DNA of 64,000 bases from Mesorhizobium opportunistum WSM2075 (GCF_000176035.2 NC_015675.1:3972001-4036000); one strand, 5' to 3'. Counted from the first letter of the stretch, positions 42,964-52,252 are shown. Numbers and translations are program-made. Notes: generated from the letters alone by a model not told the origin.

Positions 42964-43488
42964 CTAGACCTGCATGATCGCGAACAGCCACGCCAAGATG
43001 TCCAGCAACAACAGAAACAGGGCAAGCTGCAGCGTGACGCGCAGGCGTTGGATGATCCGCCAATTGCTGGCCATGTCGGCTTTGATTCGAAGTGCGAGCG
43101 CCCGGTACATGCCGTCAATGGTCTCGGGCGGATCCCGGTCGACGAACTCCTGCAGCAATTGCTCCGGGTCGAAGCGGAACGTGTAATTGTAGTATGGCCA
43201 CACCATGATCACCGTCAGCAGACCGATAAGAAAAAGCAATGCCAGCGCCAGCCAGTCCCAGAGCCCCAGTCCGTTCGCCAGTGCCCTGCCGCCAAGAAGC
43301 GAATTCACGAACGCGGTCGCGAAGATCAGATTTCCCGCTCGAGCGTTGAGACTTTCCACCACACCCTGCTGGTGTTCGAGGCCACGAACAGCCTCCGCAT
43401 AGATAAATGCCAGGCGAGGATCGCTGCTACGTGTCTCGGCGGGCTGGGAATTGCGCTCTTCCGCTGGTGAACGCTGCTCGACCATCAT
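42964..43488 (-). CDS. Three-helix membrane protein, function unknown
   Basis: A 174-residue protein with a polar N-terminus, a cytoplasmic-type helix (ARLAFIYAEAVRGLEHQ-like region), two closely spaced membrane helices (about 52-70 and 78-98) and a third near the C-terminus (about 152-170). The LNARAGNLIFATAF stretch and layout recall small 3-TM or SLATT/Pycsar-type effectors, but no cyclase or nuclease partner is nearby, so this is only a similarity of shape. Tandem ATGs at 43488 and 43485; AGGA 6 nt upstream of the first. Confidence 0.75.
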   Translation of the reverse strand: MMVEQRSPAEERNSQPAETRSSDPRLAFIYAEAVRGLEHQQGVVESLNARAGNLIFATAFVNSLLGGRALANGLGLWDWLALALLFLIGLLTVIMVWPYYNYTFRFDPEQLLQEFVDRDPPETIDGMYRALALRIKADMASNWRIIQRLRVTLQLALFLLLLDILAWLFAIMQV

Positions 43489-43624
43489 TGCCGTCCTGCG
43501 CCAATCGGATCATCCATGGCCCAATGATCATCCATAGCATTGGACGCGAGCCCGGGAGAAGATGCGGGCCAAGTCGCTCGCGGTGTGCGGCGATACGATA
43601 GCATTCCTACGACGACAGCAGGTC

Positions 43625-44551
43625 TCAACCTGGCATTTCGAATGCCGCCCTCAACGTTTCGAACGGCGCCAACGCGCCGCGCACCTGCACCACGGCGGCG
43701 GCGACGCGGTGGCCGCGGCGCGCGGCTTCCACCGGCTCATGGCCGGCAAGGCGCGCCGCAAGATAGCCACCGTTGAAGGAATCGCCGGCTCCGGTCGTGT
43801 CGACAGGGGCCGCGACATGAATCGCCGGCACGTCGTGGATTGTCCCTTTAGTGGCAACCAGCGCCGGCGCTTCGCCGTTCTTGACGACTACTTCGCCGAC
43901 CCATTGTCCAAGCCGCTCGGCTGTCACTCGCGGGGTTTCGTCGCCGAACAGCATCTGCTCGTCGGGGAAGGTCGGCAGTGCGATGTCGGTGGCGGCAAGG
44001 GCTTCGACGATCGCTGCCTGGGCGTCCTCGCGGCGGCGCCAGAGCCGTGGCCGATAGTTGGGGTCGAAGGCGATCAGCGAGCCTGCCGCCCGCGCCTTGG
44101 CGATGGCCGCCAGCAGTGTGGCGCGCGCGGCATCGTCCAGAATTGCCAAAGTGATTCCGGAAAAGTACACAAGAGACTGATTTTCAAGGTTTTTTGAAAG
44201 CGCTTTGGGGTCCGAAGCAAGCTGCCGGGCCGCGGCGTCGCTGCGCCAATAGGTGAAGGAGCGCTCGGCGCCGGTCAGCGTGATCGCGTAGAGGCCGGGC
44301 CGTGCACCGGGTATGACCGGGCTGGAGCCGATGCCGATGCCATTTTCGGCGAAGAAGCCGATCTGGCCTTGCGAGAAGGGATCGTCGCCGAAGGCCGAGA
44401 CATAGGTTGCCCGCCGGTCGCCGCTCAGCGCATGCAGCGCCCAAAGCGTGTTGAACGTGTCGCCGGCAAAACCCATGCGCCAGTTCGGACCCGTCTGACC
44501 CGACAGTTCGAGCATGCATTCGCCGATCGAGGCGACACCGTTTCCAGCCAT
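43625..44551 (-). CDS. 2-dehydro-3-deoxygluconokinase-like PfkB sugar kinase
   Basis: A 308-residue ribokinase-family enzyme. SIGECMLELSG and FAGDTFNTLWAL at the N-terminus match KdgK; the C-terminal DTTGAGDSFNGGYLAARL has the anion hole and catalytic Asp. It would phosphorylate 2-keto-3-deoxygluconate using ATP for the Entner-Doudoroff route. GGAGGA lies 7 nt before the ATG at 44551; the longer frame is rejected. The 3-TM gene is 136 nt downstream. Confidence 0.88.
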   Translation of the reverse strand: MAGNGVASIGECMLELSGQTGPNWRMGFAGDTFNTLWALHALSGDRRATYVSAFGDDPFSQGQIGFFAENGIGIGSSPVIPGARPGLYAITLTGAERSFTYWRSDAAARQLASDPKALSKNLENQSLVYFSGITLAILDDAARATLLAAIAKARAAGSLIAFDPNYRPRLWRRREDAQAAIVEALAATDIALPTFPDEQMLFGDETPRVTAERLGQWVGEVVVKNGEAPALVATKGTIHDVPAIHVAAPVDTTGAGDSFNGGYLAARLAGHEPVEAARRGHRVAAAVVQVRGALAPFETLRAAFEMPG

Positions 44552-44700
44552 CCAGAATCCTCCAGTGATTTCGGTGCTGTAGCTTTTTGCCACCGGCAGC
44601 GCCATGCTTGGCAAGCAGGCTTTTTTGCGCCACAGCGTTTTCCCACAGCCGACGGGATGCGATCCGCCCGGCAAACGTTGTCTGCAGAAGAGGAACCGGT

Positions 44701-45150
44701 TTGGCATCGTTATGGCGTTATCTCTTAGCGGGTCTTGGTCTGGCTGCCTTGCTGGTCAGCATCCTGGCGGTCGTCTACCTGACCGCGCCGCACTCGGCGC
44801 GGTCCGCCGGCCCGGATGTGTCGCGCACAAGGAACAGCGACAACGGGCTGTTCACGGCGAGTTTTTCGCCGGAGCGGGGCGTCGTGCGGCAGGGCGAGCT
44901 GGAATCTTGGCTGCTGACCCTGAAGACCAAGGCCGGCGCGCCGGTGGAAGGGGCCGCGATCGCGATCTCCGGAGGCATGCCGCTGCACAATCACGGCCTG
45001 CCGACCAGCCCGCAAGCGACCGACTATCTCGGCGACGGGCGCTACCGGATCGAAGGGGTCAAGTTCACCATGAGCGGCTGGTGGCAGTTGCATTTCGCCA
45101 TATCGGCCACCGCCGGTTCCGACACGGTGCTGTTCAACGTGGTGCTGTGA
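44701..45150 (+). CDS. Membrane-anchored YtkA/FixH-like periplasmic protein
   Basis: A 149-residue protein starting at TTG 44701, supported by AAGAGGA about 6 nt upstream. One N-terminal membrane helix (LLAGLGLAALLVSILAVVYL) is followed by an immunoglobulin-like periplasmic domain: ASFSPERGVVRQGELESWLL, an HNHGLP metal-type histidine pair and WWQLHFAISA at the end. This matches the YtkA/FixH-type fold, often linked to copper delivery. It ends 7 nt before the peroxidase gene, implying a functional pair. Confidence 0.75.
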   Translation: MASLWRYLLAGLGLAALLVSILAVVYLTAPHSARSAGPDVSRTRNSDNGLFTASFSPERGVVRQGELESWLLTLKTKAGAPVEGAAIAISGGMPLHNHGLPTSPQATDYLGDGRYRIEGVKFTMSGWWQLHFAISATAGSDTVLFNVVL

Positions 45151-45157
45151 GCGATCG

Positions 45158-46357
45158 ATGAGGCGCCTTTCTTATTTTCTGGCGCTGATGGTGGCCGTTG
45201 TCCTCGCGGGCTGCGGCAAGCCAGATTTTTCCGACGCTGAGAAGAAGAAGATCGCTTCGCTGGCGCTGAACACATTGCCGCCACTGAAGCCCGACACGAC
45301 GAACCGGTTTGCCGATGTGCCGGCGGCAGCCGCGCTCGGCTCGACGCTGTTCTTCGATCTCGGCATGAGCCGCGACGGCACGGTCTCATGCTCGACCTGC
45401 CACAAGATCGACGGCCAGTTCCAGGACGACCTGCCACAAGCCGTCGGTGTCGGCCGCACCAACCGGCGCACCATGCCACTGGCCGGCGTGGCGCGCGATC
45501 CCTGGTTCTTCTGGGACGGCCGCCGCGACAGCCTTTGGGCGCAAGCGCTGACGCCGCTCGAAAACCCGCTGGAGCAAGCGGGAAACCGCGCCGCCTACGC
45601 CCATTACATCAAGGCGCGCTTCGGCGAGCGCTATGAGCGCATCTTCGGGCCTTTGCCCGATTTTTCCGGCATTCCGGCGAATGCCAGTCCGCTTGGCACC
45701 GATGCCGAAAAGGCCGCCTGGAGCGCGATGAGCGACACGCAGCGCGACGCGATCAACCGCGTCTTTTCCAATATCGGCAAAGCGATCGCCGCATTCGAGC
45801 GGTCGATCGAGCCGGCACAGACGCGCTTCGATCGCTTTGCACTGGACCTTGCCACAGGCGCAGAGCCGAAGGGCGATGCCGTCTTTTCCCGGGAGGAAAT
45901 CCTCGGGCTAAAACTGTTCATCGGCAAGGCCAATTGCGTGACCTGCCACGACGGCCCGCGCTTCACCGACAACGGTTTTCACAACACCGGCGTGCCGCCC
46001 GTGACGGGCCTGCCGCCGGATCGCGGCCGCGTCGACGCGGTGACACAGGTCGAGGCGGATCCGTTCAATTGCTTCGGCGCCTATCGCGACGGCGGTGCCG
46101 GCGCCTGCGGCGAGCTGCGCTTCATGGTCAAGGATGCGCCGCAACTGGTTCGCGCCTACAAGACGCCCTCGCTGCGCGGCGCTGCAACGCGGCCGCCCTA
46201 CATGCATGCCGGGCAATTCTCGTCGCTCGACGAAGTGGTGGCGCACTATGCCAAGGCCGCGCCCAGCGTCGAGGGGACATCCGAGATTCACCCGCTGGAG
46301 CTGTCCGACCGTGAACGCGCGGCGCTGGTGGCGTTTTTGAAGACGCTGTCGGAATAA
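45158..46357 (+). CDS. Di-heme cytochrome c peroxidase/MauG family lipoprotein
   Basis: A 399-residue protein with a lipobox (VLAGC, Cys19), so anchored to a membrane as a lipoprotein. Two c-type heme sites: CSTCH (Cys78, Cys81, His82) and CVTCH (Cys260, Cys263, His264). The C-terminal PYMHAGQFSSLDEVVAHY is typical of di-heme peroxidases. It reduces hydrogen peroxide with electrons from a small cytochrome, or oxidises a protein in MauG style; sequence does not decide. Paired with the YtkA-like gene upstream. Confidence 0.92.
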   Translation: MRRLSYFLALMVAVVLAGCGKPDFSDAEKKKIASLALNTLPPLKPDTTNRFADVPAAAALGSTLFFDLGMSRDGTVSCSTCHKIDGQFQDDLPQAVGVGRTNRRTMPLAGVARDPWFFWDGRRDSLWAQALTPLENPLEQAGNRAAYAHYIKARFGERYERIFGPLPDFSGIPANASPLGTDAEKAAWSAMSDTQRDAINRVFSNIGKAIAAFERSIEPAQTRFDRFALDLATGAEPKGDAVFSREEILGLKLFIGKANCVTCHDGPRFTDNGFHNTGVPPVTGLPPDRGRVDAVTQVEADPFNCFGAYRDGGAGACGELRFMVKDAPQLVRAYKTPSLRGAATRPPYMHAGQFSSLDEVVAHYAKAAPSVEGTSEIHPLELSDRERAALVAFLKTLSE

Positions 46358-46425
46358 AGCTGGCCGACGAAAGATGATTGCGCCCGTGGATGAAAGGTGG
46401 AGGCGCTTCGGCCAATCTCGAAACT

Positions 46426-46878
46426 CTACCTATCCTTCACCGTTTCCATCGCCACGAAGGTCGAGGTCTGGGCGACATGGGGCAGAGCGGAGATGCGCTC
46501 TCCGAGAACGCGGCGATAGGCGGCGATATCCTTCGTGCGGAGCTTCAGCAGATAGTCGAAGCTCGATGCCATCATGTGGCACTGCTCGATCTCGGCTACG
46601 CCCTGCACCGACCGGTTGAAGGCGTCGAGCGCGGCGGAGCGGGTGTCGGACAGTTTCACCTGGACGAAGGCGACATGGCCCTCACCCATGCGCTCGCGGT
46701 CGATGATTGCCTGATAGCCCCTGATATAGCCGTCCTTCTCTAGCCGCTTCACCCGTGCCTGCACCGGCGTTTTGGACAGACCGACCTTTGCCGCCAGTTC
46801 GGACATGGAGAGCCGGCCATTGCTCGCCAGTGCCGACAGGATGTTCCTGTCGATCCGGTCCAATTGGTCTTCTGTCAT
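46426..46878 (-). CDS. putR: Lrp/AsnC family regulator, probably PutR
   Basis: A 150-residue regulator with an N-terminal winged helix (IDRNILSALASNGRLSMSELA, then SKTPVQARVKRLEKDGYI) and a C-terminal RAM ligand domain. It is divergent from putA, the arrangement in which rhizobial PutR activates putA in response to proline. ATG at 46878 begins the normal Lrp N-terminus; the 217-codon frame upstream of it is spurious. Assignment rests on family plus position. Confidence 0.88.
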   Translation of the reverse strand: MTEDQLDRIDRNILSALASNGRLSMSELAAKVGLSKTPVQARVKRLEKDGYIRGYQAIIDRERMGEGHVAFVQVKLSDTRSAALDAFNRSVQGVAEIEQCHMMASSFDYLLKLRTKDIAAYRRVLGERISALPHVAQTSTFVAMETVKDR

Positions 46879-46918
46879 CGAAAGGGCAGTCTGTTTGTTA
46901 GATCTTGACCGCAATGAT

Positions 46919-46932
46919 AGATCAAATGATCT
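46919..46932. promoter_or_regulatory. Palindrome in the putR-putA intergenic region, candidate Lrp-type operator
   Basis: AGATCA-AA-TGATCT is a perfect 6-bp inverted repeat with a 2-nt centre in the 163-nt region between the divergent starts, 41 nt upstream of putR and 110 nt upstream of putA. A/T-centred dyads of this size suit Lrp/AsnC proteins. Binding is inferred only. Confidence 0.5.
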
Positions 46933-47041
46933 GCCATGTCGATTTCTTTGGACCGGCTGAAATTTCGCGCCTGTGCTAGCTTGCGCCATTCGGTCCGGTG
47001 ACCGCCGGCCCGCTCCCCGATGCTCGCTCCGCAGGACCGCC

Positions 47042-50000
47042 ATGCCGCTCGACACCATCCGCCAGCAGATCCGCGCCAACTACCTGCCCGACGAAGACGA
47101 GTCCGTGAAGCGGCTGGCGGAGACGACAGGGCTTTCCGCGAAAGACCGCAAGGCGATTTCGGCACGTGCCGCGGATCTGGTCAGGGCGGTGCGCGGTTCG
47201 TCCGATCCCCGGTTGATGGAAGTTTTCCTGTCCGCCTATGGCCTCTCCACCAAGGAAGGCGTGGCGCTGATGTGCCTAGCCGAGGCGCTGCTGCGCGTGC
47301 CGGACACCGAGACGATGGATGATCTCATCGCCGACAAGATCGCGCCGCACGACTGGTCGTCGCATTCGGGCGGTTCGAGCTCGATCTTCGTCAACGCCTC
47401 GACCTGGGCGCTGATGCTGACCGGCCGCGTCCTCGACGAGGGCGAGGGCGGCATCGAAGGCACGCTGCGATCGATGGTGCGGCGGCTGGGCGAGCCGGTC
47501 ATCCGCAAGGCGGTGGCGGCCGCAATGCGCGAAATGGGCGAACAGTTCGTGCTCGGCCGCACTATCACCGAGGCGGTCAAGCGCGGCCGGCCGATGACGC
47601 AGAAGGGCTATCTCTATTCCTTCGACATGCTGGGCGAGGCGGCTCGCACCGAGGCCGACGCGCTGCGCTATCACAAGGCCTATGCCGACGCCATTTCCTC
47701 GCTCGACAGCGGTTCGAACGGCCCCGACATCCGCCAGAACCATGGCATCTCGGTCAAGCTGTCGGCGCTGCATCCGCGCTACGAGGTGGCGCAGAAGGAA
47801 GAGATGCTGCCGGTGATGGCCGAGCGGCTGCTGTCGCTGGCGCTGGCCGCACGGCATTCTCGCATGGGCCTCAACATCGATGCCGAGGAAGCCGACCGGC
47901 TCGACCTGTCGCTCGACGTCATCGAGCGGGTGCTGGCCGAGCCGGAGCTCGCCGGCTGGAACGGCTTTGGCGTCGTCGTCCAGGCCTATGGGCCGCGTGC
48001 GGCCTTTGCCATCGACTGGCTCTACGCGCTGGCCAAGAAATACGACCGCAACATCATGGTGCGGCTGGTCAAGGGCGCTTATTGGGACACCGAGATCAAG
48101 CGGGCGCAGACGCTCGGACTATCGGGCTATCCCGTCTTCACCCGCAAGGCCAACACCGACGTCTCCTACATCGCCTGCGCAAAAAAGCTGCTGGGCATGA
48201 CGGACCGGATCTACCCGCAATTCGCCACCCACAATGCCCACACCGTCGCCGCCATCCTGTCGATGGCCGACAACCGCGACGCCTTCGAGTTCCAGCGCCT
48301 GCACGGCATGGGCGAGGCGCTGCACGAGACGGTGCGCCGGTCCGAACGCACGCGCTGCCGCATCTATGCGCCGGTCGGCGCGCATTCGGATTTGCTTGCC
48401 TATCTGGTTCGCCGACTGCTGGAGAACGGCGCCAATTCCTCCTTCGTGCACCAACTGACCGACGAGGACGTCGAGCCGGAGGACATCGCGCGCGATCCGC
48501 TGGAAACCGTCGAGAGCCAGGGCCCTGCCGCCAATCCGGCGATTGTCCGGCCGTCCCAGATTTTTGGGACCGGCCGCCGCAACTCCAGGGGATTCGACAT
48601 CACCGACACCGTGACGCTGGCGGCGATCTACAAGGCCAGGGCGGCCTTTGCCGGTTCCGACCGTTGGCATGCCAAGCCGATCACGCGCGCCGCCGGCTAC
48701 GGCAAGCAGCGCCCGATCGTCAATCCGGCGAAGCCTGACGAGGTGGTCGGTACGGTTCACGAGGCCGCCGCCAAGCAAGTCGCGACCGCCGTGCGCATCG
48801 CGGTCGAGGCGCAGCCGGCCTGGGCCAAGCGGCCCGTGGCCGAGCGTGCCGCCATCCTCAACCGCGCCGCCGATCTCTATGAGGCGAATGCCGTCGAGTT
48901 TTTCGCGCTCGCCACCCGCGAGGCCGGCAAGTCGCTGGCCGACGGTGTGGCGGAAGTGCGCGAGGCCGTGGACTTCCTGCGCTACTACGCTGCCGAGGCA
49001 GCCATTGCCGAGCCGGGCACGCAGGCGCGTGGCGCCATTGTCTGCATTTCGCCGTGGAATTTCCCGCTCGCCATCTTCACCGGCCAGATCGCGGCAGCGC
49101 TGGTCACCGGCAATTCGGTGATCGCCAAGCCGGCCGAGCAGACGCCGCTGATCGCCTTCCGCGCCGTCGAACTGCTGCGCGAAGCCGGCGTGCCGGAAGA
49201 TGTGATCCAGTTGCTGCCCGGCGACGGCCCATCGGTCGGCGGGCCGCTGACTGCTGATCCACGCATCGCCGGTGTCTGCTTCACCGGTTCGACCGAGGTC
49301 GCCAAGCTGATCGAGAAACAGTTGGCCGAGACCGCCGCGCCCGACGCCATGCTGATCGCAGAGACCGGCGGCCTCAACGCCATGATCGTCGATTCCACCG
49401 CGCTGCCCGAGCAGGCGGTGCGCGACATCCTGGCCTCGGCCTTCCAGAGTGCCGGCCAGCGCTGCTCGGCGCTGCGCGTGCTCTATGTGCAGAAGGACGT
49501 CGAGAAGAAGATGCTGGAGATGCTGAAGGGCGCCATGGAAGCGCTCAGCATCGGCGACCCCTGGCGGATCTCGACCGATGTCGGCCCGGTCATCGACGAC
49601 GAGGCGCAGGCTTCGATCCACGACTATTGCACCACGATGGGCCTGCAGGGCCGCCTGATCGCCAAGCTCGAGGCGCCGAAAGACGGGCGCTTCGTCGCGC
49701 CGCATGTTTTCCGGGTCAAGGGCATCGAGGAGATGGAGCGCGAGGTGTTCGGCCCGGTGCTGCATGTCGCCAGCTTCGACGCCGACGAGATCGACGCGGT
49801 GATCGCCGCCATCAACCGCAAGGGCTATGGCCTGACCTTCGGCCTGCACACCCGCATAGAAGGCCGTGTCCAACATTTCGTCGACGGCATCCATGCCGGC
49901 AACATCTACGTCAACCGCAACCAGATCGGCGCCGTCGTCGGCTCGCAGCCGTTTGGCGGCGAGGGGCTGTCGGGCACCGGGCCAAAGGCCGGCGGACCGC

Positions 50001-50650
50001 ACTATCTCCGGCGCTTCCGCAAGGGGCCGGAAGCCGGCACCGAAGTTGGCGAGGGCCACAAGGTGACGGCGACCGAACTGGCCGACAACCTTCCCGATCC
50101 GACACTCGGCGGCTGGTCGACGCGGCCTGATCGCATCGCCATCCTGAGGAAGCATCTGCGCGGCAAGGGCGCGGCCGCCATTGGAGCCGCTGCCGGTATC
50201 GACTTCGGCCAGGTCGACCTTCCCGGGCCGACCGGCGAGGCCAACACGCTATCGTTGTCGCCGCGCGGACGCGTGCTGTGCCTCGGTCCCGACGCCGATA
50301 CGCTGCTTGCCCAGACGATCCAGGCGCTTGCCGCCGGCAATGCGGTCCTGGCCGTGGCGCCGGGCGCACCGGCCGCACTCTCGGCTTTGACCGGCAAGGG
50401 ATTGCCGCTGGCCGCGATCGACGGCCGGCCCGATCCAGTCGAGGCGCGCTCGCTGCGCGTCGATGTCGTCGCTTTTTCGGGCACGGCTGAAGCCGCGCGC
50501 ATCGTGCGCAAGGTCATTGCCGACAGGGCTGGTCCGATCGTGCCGCTGGTCAGCGAGGTGCTCAATCCGGCGGCCTATGCGCATGAGCGGGCCGTCTGCG
50601 TCGACACGACGGCCGCGGGGGGCAATGCGAGCCTGCTCGCCGCGGCTTAG
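47042..50650 (+). CDS. putA: Bifunctional proline dehydrogenase/delta-1-pyrroline-5-carboxylate dehydrogenase
   Basis: A 1202-residue PutA. The proline dehydrogenase barrel spans roughly residues 120-480 (FSLYSFDMLGEAARTEADA region, VRLVKGAYWDTEIK, FATHNAHTV). The aldehyde dehydrogenase domain spans about 560-1020 (SPWNFPLAIFTGQIAAAL, ETGGLNA, Cys808 in QSAGQRCSALR), and a C-terminal extension follows. There is no N-terminal ribbon-helix-helix DNA-binding domain, so this is a non-autoregulating form controlled by the divergent PutR. It oxidises proline to glutamate at the membrane. Start ATG 47042; the frame open to 46973 is upstream noise. Confidence 0.95.
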   Translation: MPLDTIRQQIRANYLPDEDESVKRLAETTGLSAKDRKAISARAADLVRAVRGSSDPRLMEVFLSAYGLSTKEGVALMCLAEALLRVPDTETMDDLIADKIAPHDWSSHSGGSSSIFVNASTWALMLTGRVLDEGEGGIEGTLRSMVRRLGEPVIRKAVAAAMREMGEQFVLGRTITEAVKRGRPMTQKGYLYSFDMLGEAARTEADALRYHKAYADAISSLDSGSNGPDIRQNHGISVKLSALHPRYEVAQKEEMLPVMAERLLSLALAARHSRMGLNIDAEEADRLDLSLDVIERVLAEPELAGWNGFGVVVQAYGPRAAFAIDWLYALAKKYDRNIMVRLVKGAYWDTEIKRAQTLGLSGYPVFTRKANTDVSYIACAKKLLGMTDRIYPQFATHNAHTVAAILSMADNRDAFEFQRLHGMGEALHETVRRSERTRCRIYAPVGAHSDLLAYLVRRLLENGANSSFVHQLTDEDVEPEDIARDPLETVESQGPAANPAIVRPSQIFGTGRRNSRGFDITDTVTLAAIYKARAAFAGSDRWHAKPITRAAGYGKQRPIVNPAKPDEVVGTVHEAAAKQVATAVRIAVEAQPAWAKRPVAERAAILNRAADLYEANAVEFFALATREAGKSLADGVAEVREAVDFLRYYAAEAAIAEPGTQARGAIVCISPWNFPLAIFTGQIAAALVTGNSVIAKPAEQTPLIAFRAVELLREAGVPEDVIQLLPGDGPSVGGPLTADPRIAGVCFTGSTEVAKLIEKQLAETAAPDAMLIAETGGLNAMIVDSTALPEQAVRDILASAFQSAGQRCSALRVLYVQKDVEKKMLEMLKGAMEALSIGDPWRISTDVGPVIDDEAQASIHDYCTTMGLQGRLIAKLEAPKDGRFVAPHVFRVKGIEEMEREVFGPVLHVASFDADEIDAVIAAINRKGYGLTFGLHTRIEGRVQHFVDGIHAGNIYVNRNQIGAVVGSQPFGGEGLSGTGPKAGGPHYLRRFRKGPEAGTEVGEGHKVTATELADNLPDPTLGGWSTRPDRIAILRKHLRGKGAAAIGAAAGIDFGQVDLPGPTGEANTLSLSPRGRVLCLGPDADTLLAQTIQALAAGNAVLAVAPGAPAALSALTGKGLPLAAIDGRPDPVEARSLRVDVVAFSGTAEAARIVRKVIADRAGPIVPLVSEVLNPAAYAHERAVCVDTTAAGGNASLLAAA

Positions 50651-50663
50651 GAGGAAGGCTTTT

Positions 50664-50704
50664 CCCTTGCCATCGGCTTCGGGTCCCTTGTCATCGGCTT
50701 CGGG
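50664..50704. repeat. Two 20-bp direct repeats downstream of putA
   Basis: CCCTTGCCATCGGCTTCGGG and CCCTTGTCATCGGCTTCGGG, one mismatch, 21-nt period, in the 109 nt between putA and the glycosyltransferase gene. Confidence 0.85.
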
Positions 50705-50759
50705 CCGGTGCAAAGGGCAAGAGCCCGAAAACCTGGGCGTCTATCGGGGCAAGCCACGC

Positions 50760-51812
50760 ATGCCAAGCACGACCGTGCTATTCGAGCTTCCTCGAGTAGG
50801 CGTTATCATCACTTGTCACAATTATCGCGCCTATGTCGGGGACGCGATCCGCTCGGTCTTGGCGCAGACCTATCAGAAATGGGATTGCATCATCGTTGAC
50901 GATGCCTCGACGGATGGTTCGACCGAACATGTGCGCCAGCTTCTCGAAACGATTGGCGACCCACGCCTGCGTCTACTGGTGCGGCCGCAAAATGGCGGCC
51001 AGATTGCAACGTTCCGCGACGGTTTTGCCGCCGGCGATCAGCCATTCGTGGCGTTCCTCGATGCCGACGATGTCTGGCTGCCGAATTTTCTCGCCGCGCA
51101 TCTGTCGGCCCACCTGAACACGATGCACCCGGTGTCGCTGTCCAGTTCCGACGTCCTTCTGGTCGATCGCGACCGCGTCGTCCTTGGCGGCACCTACGTT
51201 ATGATGCGCAAGCCACGTTCGGAGATGGACCCACGCGGTGTCGCCGTGCCGCCGACCAGTAGGCTCGGCGAAATAGCCGCAGGCATCGACTATTCCACGG
51301 AACACGCGATCACCTACTTCGGACCCCGAACCTATGGCTGGCTATGGGCGCCGACATCCTCGATGGTTTTCCGACGCGGAGCGCTGGAACCGGTTCTGGC
51401 CTTCCCGTTCCAGTCCCGGATGAGCACCGACTATCTTACGGCGACCTGCGCGCATTTGGCGGCCGGCAGCTTGCTCCTGTCGGAATGTCTGGGCCTCTAC
51501 CGGCTGCACGGGGCCAATGCCTCCACCAACGGTGCCTACGCGGGTGGACATGTCCAGCAGACGCCGGCGCACAACGCCAGCCACATCAAGCTGGGCGCCG
51601 AAGTCCTGGACTATGTCCTGGCCGATGCCGAACGCCTCGACTCGATAAACGGCAAGGGTTTCGTATCAGAAGTGCTTGCACATCATTTAAGGCGATTTGG
51701 CAGGCTATTTGACGATCCACGCATCGTGCCCTTTCTCAGCCCAAAAAACCGTTGGCGATGGTGGCGCAAGAATGCCGTCCGGCATCTGCGGCGCTTGTTT
51801 GGCCAAGCCTGA
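50760..51812 (+). CDS. Family 2 glycosyltransferase
   Basis: A 350-residue GT-A fold enzyme: VGVIITCHNYRAYVGDAI at the N-terminus, CIIVDDASTDGSTEHV (nucleotide-binding DD), VAFLDADDVWLPNFL (DxD-type metal site), and a late STDYLTATCAH. No membrane helix, so cytosolic or peripheral, adding a sugar to a surface polymer or lipid. No other polysaccharide genes adjoin, so acceptor is unknown. The ATG at 50760 begins family-like sequence; the open frame upstream overlaps the end of putA in another frame. No clear ribosome site is visible. Confidence 0.88.
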   Translation: MPSTTVLFELPRVGVIITCHNYRAYVGDAIRSVLAQTYQKWDCIIVDDASTDGSTEHVRQLLETIGDPRLRLLVRPQNGGQIATFRDGFAAGDQPFVAFLDADDVWLPNFLAAHLSAHLNTMHPVSLSSSDVLLVDRDRVVLGGTYVMMRKPRSEMDPRGVAVPPTSRLGEIAAGIDYSTEHAITYFGPRTYGWLWAPTSSMVFRRGALEPVLAFPFQSRMSTDYLTATCAHLAAGSLLLSECLGLYRLHGANASTNGAYAGGHVQQTPAHNASHIKLGAEVLDYVLADAERLDSINGKGFVSEVLAHHLRRFGRLFDDPRIVPFLSPKNRWRWWRKNAVRHLRRLFGQA

Positions 51813-51937
51813 AGTTGCTGCCGTGGTCGCCAGACCTACGCCTCTTCCGGCGCGCAGCCGAAAATGCAGCGACGGCACTTCGCCGCCCTGATGTAAGCAG
51901 GACGAGACTTCAGGCGGCTTGCACGACGCTTCCGTCG

Positions 51938-52252
51938 TCAGGCACCCTCGACGACGGAAAAGCCCTCGAATTGCGGGTGGCCGAGATAGTGGACCTTCGT
52001 GGTGCCGACGTTCCTGTGTGCGGCACGGAAATTCTCGGACTTGGTCCAGGCGACGAAATCGTCGTGGCTCGCCCACACCGTGTGCGAGGCGAACAGCGTG
52101 TAGCCTTCGGTCTCGTTGACCGGGCCGCGCAGCAGATGGAATTCGCGGAAGCCTTTCATCCCGGCAAGGCTGGAATCGCGGTTCTTCCAGACGGCTTCGA
52201 AATCGGCCTCCGAGCCGGCCTGCACCTTGAAGCGGTTCATGGCGATGTACAT
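51938..52252 (-). CDS. IsdG/HmuD-like heme-degrading monooxygenase (ABM domain)
   Basis: A 104-residue dimeric ferredoxin-fold (antibiotic biosynthesis monooxygenase) protein. Asn6 in MNRFKV, Trp69 in FVAWTKSE and His79 in RAAHRN keep the spacing of the IsdG Asn-Trp-His heme-oxygenase triad. It would open imported heme to release iron in the cytosol. Position at the end of the receptor-tonB run supports this; rhizobia use similar HmuD/HmuQ proteins. AAAGGAA precedes the ATG. It follows tonB by 59 nt. Product chemistry (biliverdin or another) cannot be read. Confidence 0.8.
   Translation of the reverse strand: MYIAMNRFKVQAGSEADFEAVWKNRDSSLAGMKGFREFHLLRGPVNETEGYTLFASHTVWASHDDFVAWTKSENFRAAHRNVGTTKVHYLGHPQFEGFSVVEGA

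Noticed and set aside
48119..50155. 678-codon minus-strand frame within putA
   Set aside because: Antisense shadow of the aldehyde dehydrogenase domain; no start context, no family features.
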